64,000 nucleotides of DNA from Sinorhizobium medicae. Lineage in GTDB: Bacteria > Pseudomonadota > Alphaproteobacteria > Rhizobiales > Rhizobiaceae. This document shows, piece after piece, positions 62,176-64,000 of the stretch. The notes beneath the pieces are model-generated. The model had not been told where the DNA came from. It was given only the letters and a program-made list of their open reading frames with translations, and did not search any database. The translations under genes and the position numbers were made by a program. The stretch covers positions 1 to 64,000 of the forward strand of contig NZ_VITA01000005.1 of the NCBI RefSeq assembly GCF_007827695.1. The letters are read 5' to 3'. Within the stretch, counting starts at the first letter, position 1. Each line of letters opens with the position of its first letter.

Positions 62176-64000
62176 TCATTTGGCAGCGGCGCTCTTCGAC
62201 CACCACGCAGCCGGGAAATCCATCCCGTAATAGGGCAGCTCCTCCGGGCGGGCCAGGTGGCTCCAATAGGCGATGCGGTAGGCCTTCGAATAGAAAAGAG
62301 GCACGACGTAATGATGGGCGAGAAGGACGCGGTCGAGCGCCCGTGTCGTCGCGACGAGTTCCTCGCGGTTCGGCGCGAAGATGATTTTCCGGATGAGTTC
62401 GTCGATGGCCGGATCGGCGATACCGGCATAGTTCATGGATCCCGGCCGGTCAACCGACGCCGAGCCCCAGTAATCGCTCTGTTCGTTGCCGGGCACCAGA
62501 GTCTGCGCCCAGACGCCGTAGATCATGTCATAGTCGAAGCTTCTGACGCGATTTGTATATTGCGAGTCGTCGACCGTGCGAATGCGAGCATCTATGCCGA
62601 TTTTCCTCACGCTGTTCACGAAGGGCGTAACCGTACGCTCGAGTGAGGGATTGGGCAGAAGGATCTCGAAGCGGAACGGCTCGCCGGTCTTCGAGTTCAC
62701 CAATCGGCTGCCCTTGAGTTCGTAACCCGCTTCCTTGAAGAGAGAGAGCGACTTGCGCAAGTTATCGCGTACCTTCTGCGGATCGCCGTTGACGGGATTC
62801 TTGTAGGGCTTGTCGAAAACGGCGGCGGGGACCTTGTCCTTCAGTTCCTCGAGGATCTCCTTTTCGCGCCCCTCGGGCAGACCGGAAGAGGCAAGCTCGG
62901 TGCCCCAGAAATAACTGTCGACGCGCTGATACGCATTGTGGGCGAGGCTGCGATTCAGGTCTTCGAAGTCGAAGGCGTAGTTCAACGCTTCGCGTACCCG
63001 CTGATCCTTGAATTTTTCCCGACGCAGATTGGGTACGAAGGCCTGCATCACGCCGGTTGCGCGCAGCGGGTTCTCGATTTCCTCGCGGATCACCCGTCCG
63101 TCCTTCATTGCCGGAAAGTCGTAGGCCGTGGCCCAGTGGCTCGCGCTGTTGTCCCGGTAGAAATGGACATTGCCGGCACGGAAGGCTTCGAACTCCACGC
63201 TTCGGTCACTGAAGAAAACGTAGTTGATCGTGCGGAAATTGTACCTGCCGACATTCACATTGAGATCCTTGCCCCAATAGTCGTCGCGCAATTCGAAACG
63301 GATGGAGCCGCCAGGCTGGAAAGCGGCGATCTTGTAAGGACCGGAGCCCATGACCGGTTCCAGTGTCGTGCGTCCGATATCGCGCTTCTTGCCTTCTGCG
63401 TCCTGACCTTCCCACCAGTGCTTCGGCAGGATGGGAAACTGGCCGAGAATGTTCGGAAGTTCGAGATTGTTCTTCTCGTCGAACCGGAAGGTAACGTCCC
63501 GTTCGCCGGTCTTTTCCGCTGAAACCACGTGACGGTAGTAGTTGGAAAAGAGCGGATTGTGCTCCTTCACCCTATCGAAGGAGAAGATGACATCCTCCGG
63601 TCTCACCGGTCTGCCGTCGGCCCATCTGGCTTCTGCCCTCAGGCGAAAAGTGGCGGAGGAAATATCGGCCGGATAGGAAACGCCCTCTGCAAGCAGGCCG
63701 TAGGAGGTGGTGATCTCGTCCTCGGACGACATCAGGAGTGTGTCGAAGACCAGCGAAGAGACGCCCGTAGCCACCTCGCCCTTGGCGAGGATGGGATTGA
63801 AGGAGTCGAACGTCCCGTTCTCCGAAAGCTGTAGCTCTCCGCCTTTTGGCGCATCGGGATTGACGTAGTTGAAACGCGCAAAATCCGTCTTGTATTTGGG
63901 CTCGCCGATCGACGAGGTAGCGTGGCGCCAGGCGGGCTGTTCCTCGGCATTCGATGCAGCAGGGAGGAGGAGAAGCGCTGCTGTCAGAAGCGAGGCCGCA
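62176..64000 (-). CDS. yejA: Peptide ABC transporter substrate-binding protein (YejA type), 5' end missing
   Basis: This is a gene running off the right edge; 608 residues are visible. The first visible residues AASLLTAALLLLPAASNA are the end of a signal peptide. The mature start EPKYKTDFARFNYVNPDAPKGG is typical of the YejA/MppA group of cluster C peptide-binding proteins. VEFEAFRAGNVHFYRDNSAS and FDFEDLNRSLAHNAYQRVDS are family blocks, and the C terminus carries PFFYSKAYRIAYWSHLARP-like wording. The frame is open with no internal stop up to 63999. Confidence 0.9.
   Translation of the reverse strand, partial: AASLLTAALLLLPAASNAEEQPAWRHATSSIGEPKYKTDFARFNYVNPDAPKGGELQLSENGTFDSFNPILAKGEVATGVSSLVFDTLLMSSEDEITTSYGLLAEGVSYPADISSATFRLRAEARWADGRPVRPEDVIFSFDRVKEHNPLFSNYYRHVVSAEKTGERDVTFRFDEKNNLELPNILGQFPILPKHWWEGQDAEGKKRDIGRTTLEPVMGSGPYKIAAFQPGGSIRFELRDDYWGKDLNVNVGRYNFRTINYVFFSDRSVEFEAFRAGNVHFYRDNSASHWATAYDFPAMKDGRVIREEIENPLRATGVMQAFVPNLRREKFKDQRVREALNYAFDFEDLNRSLAHNAYQRVDSYFWGTELASSGLPEGREKEILEELKDKVPAAVFDKPYKNPVNGDPQKVRDNLRKSLSLFKEAGYELKGSRLVNSKTGEPFRFEILLPNPSLERTVTPFVNSVRKIGIDARIRTVDDSQYTNRVRSFDYDMIYGVWAQTLVPGNEQSDYWGSASVDRPGSMNYAGIADPAIDELIRKIIFAPNREELVATTRALDRVLLAHHYVVPLFYSKAYRIAYWSHLARPEELPYYGMDFPAAWWSKSAAAK

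Overview
This 64 kb window comes from a high-GC alphaproteobacterium of the Rhizobiales, most probably Sinorhizobium (Ensifer). The reasons are a Caulobacter/rhizobium-type tad (cpa) pilus locus next to a nucleoside-salvage block and a ZntA-type metal ATPase, CUT1 sugar ABC transporters surrounded by Gfo/Idh/MocA oxidoreductases, and short palindromic intergenic repeats of the kind scattered through rhizobial chromosomes. The genus is inferred from gene content and layout recalled from memory, not from a database search. No tRNA, rRNA, CRISPR array, insertion sequence or prophage was seen.

Region 1 (0-10.1 kb) is a methylated-amine degradation block. It holds dmmD-dmmA-dmmB-dmmC (a four-subunit haem-dependent dimethylamine oxidative demethylase), tmm (trimethylamine monooxygenase), tdm (trimethylamine N-oxide demethylase, opposite strand) and an APC-family permease divergent from tdm. 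Together they would convert trimethylamine to TMAO, then dimethylamine, then monomethylamine, with formaldehyde captured on tetrahydrofolate. Region 2 (10.1-16.1 kb) has a badly decayed phosphoketolase pseudogene, then a sugar dehydrogenase (Udh family), an IlvD/Edd-type sugar-acid dehydratase, a divergent GntR/FadR regulator and an SMP-30 lactonase: the three enzyme types of a non-phosphorylative sugar oxidation route.

Region 3 (16.1-30.2 kb) is the least understood part. Two divergent transcription units flank a TetR regulator. Leftward are a substrate-binding protein, two permeases, two Gfo/Idh/MocA oxidoreductases, an ABC ATPase and a glutathione-transferase-like protein. Rightward are a third Gfo/Idh protein, a DUF993 protein, an enolase-superfamily protein and a xylose-isomerase-like TIM barrel, with a fourth Gfo/Idh gene beyond. 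A matching palindrome lies on each side of the regulator. The set reads as an uncharacterised sugar or sugar-derivative catabolic pathway and is the best candidate for something undescribed.

Region 4 (30.2-42 kb) has a Zn/Cd/Pb-exporting P1B ATPase behind a MerR-type promoter, then nucleoside uptake and salvage: a nucleoside ABC transporter (ATPase and two permeases, no binding protein), cdd, punA and deoA on the plus strand, facing upp, add and deoB on the minus strand. Region 5 (42-54.3 kb) is the Flp/Tad pilus locus: two TadE-like pseudopilins and a stand-alone secretin N-domain protein on the minus strand, then pilA, cpaA-F, tadB and tadC on the plus strand, and a TadD lipoprotein facing back; motifs resembling CtrA sites lie in its promoters. 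Region 6 (54.3-64 kb) has a leucyl aminopeptidase, a MarR-type regulator, an NlpC/P60 peptidase, a GhrA-type 2-hydroxyacid dehydrogenase, and a yejABEF-type peptide ABC transporter on the minus strand whose first gene runs off the right edge.

Genes are tightly packed, with many ATGA- or TGATG-type overlaps. Outside the phosphoketolase remnant no gap exceeds 300 bases.
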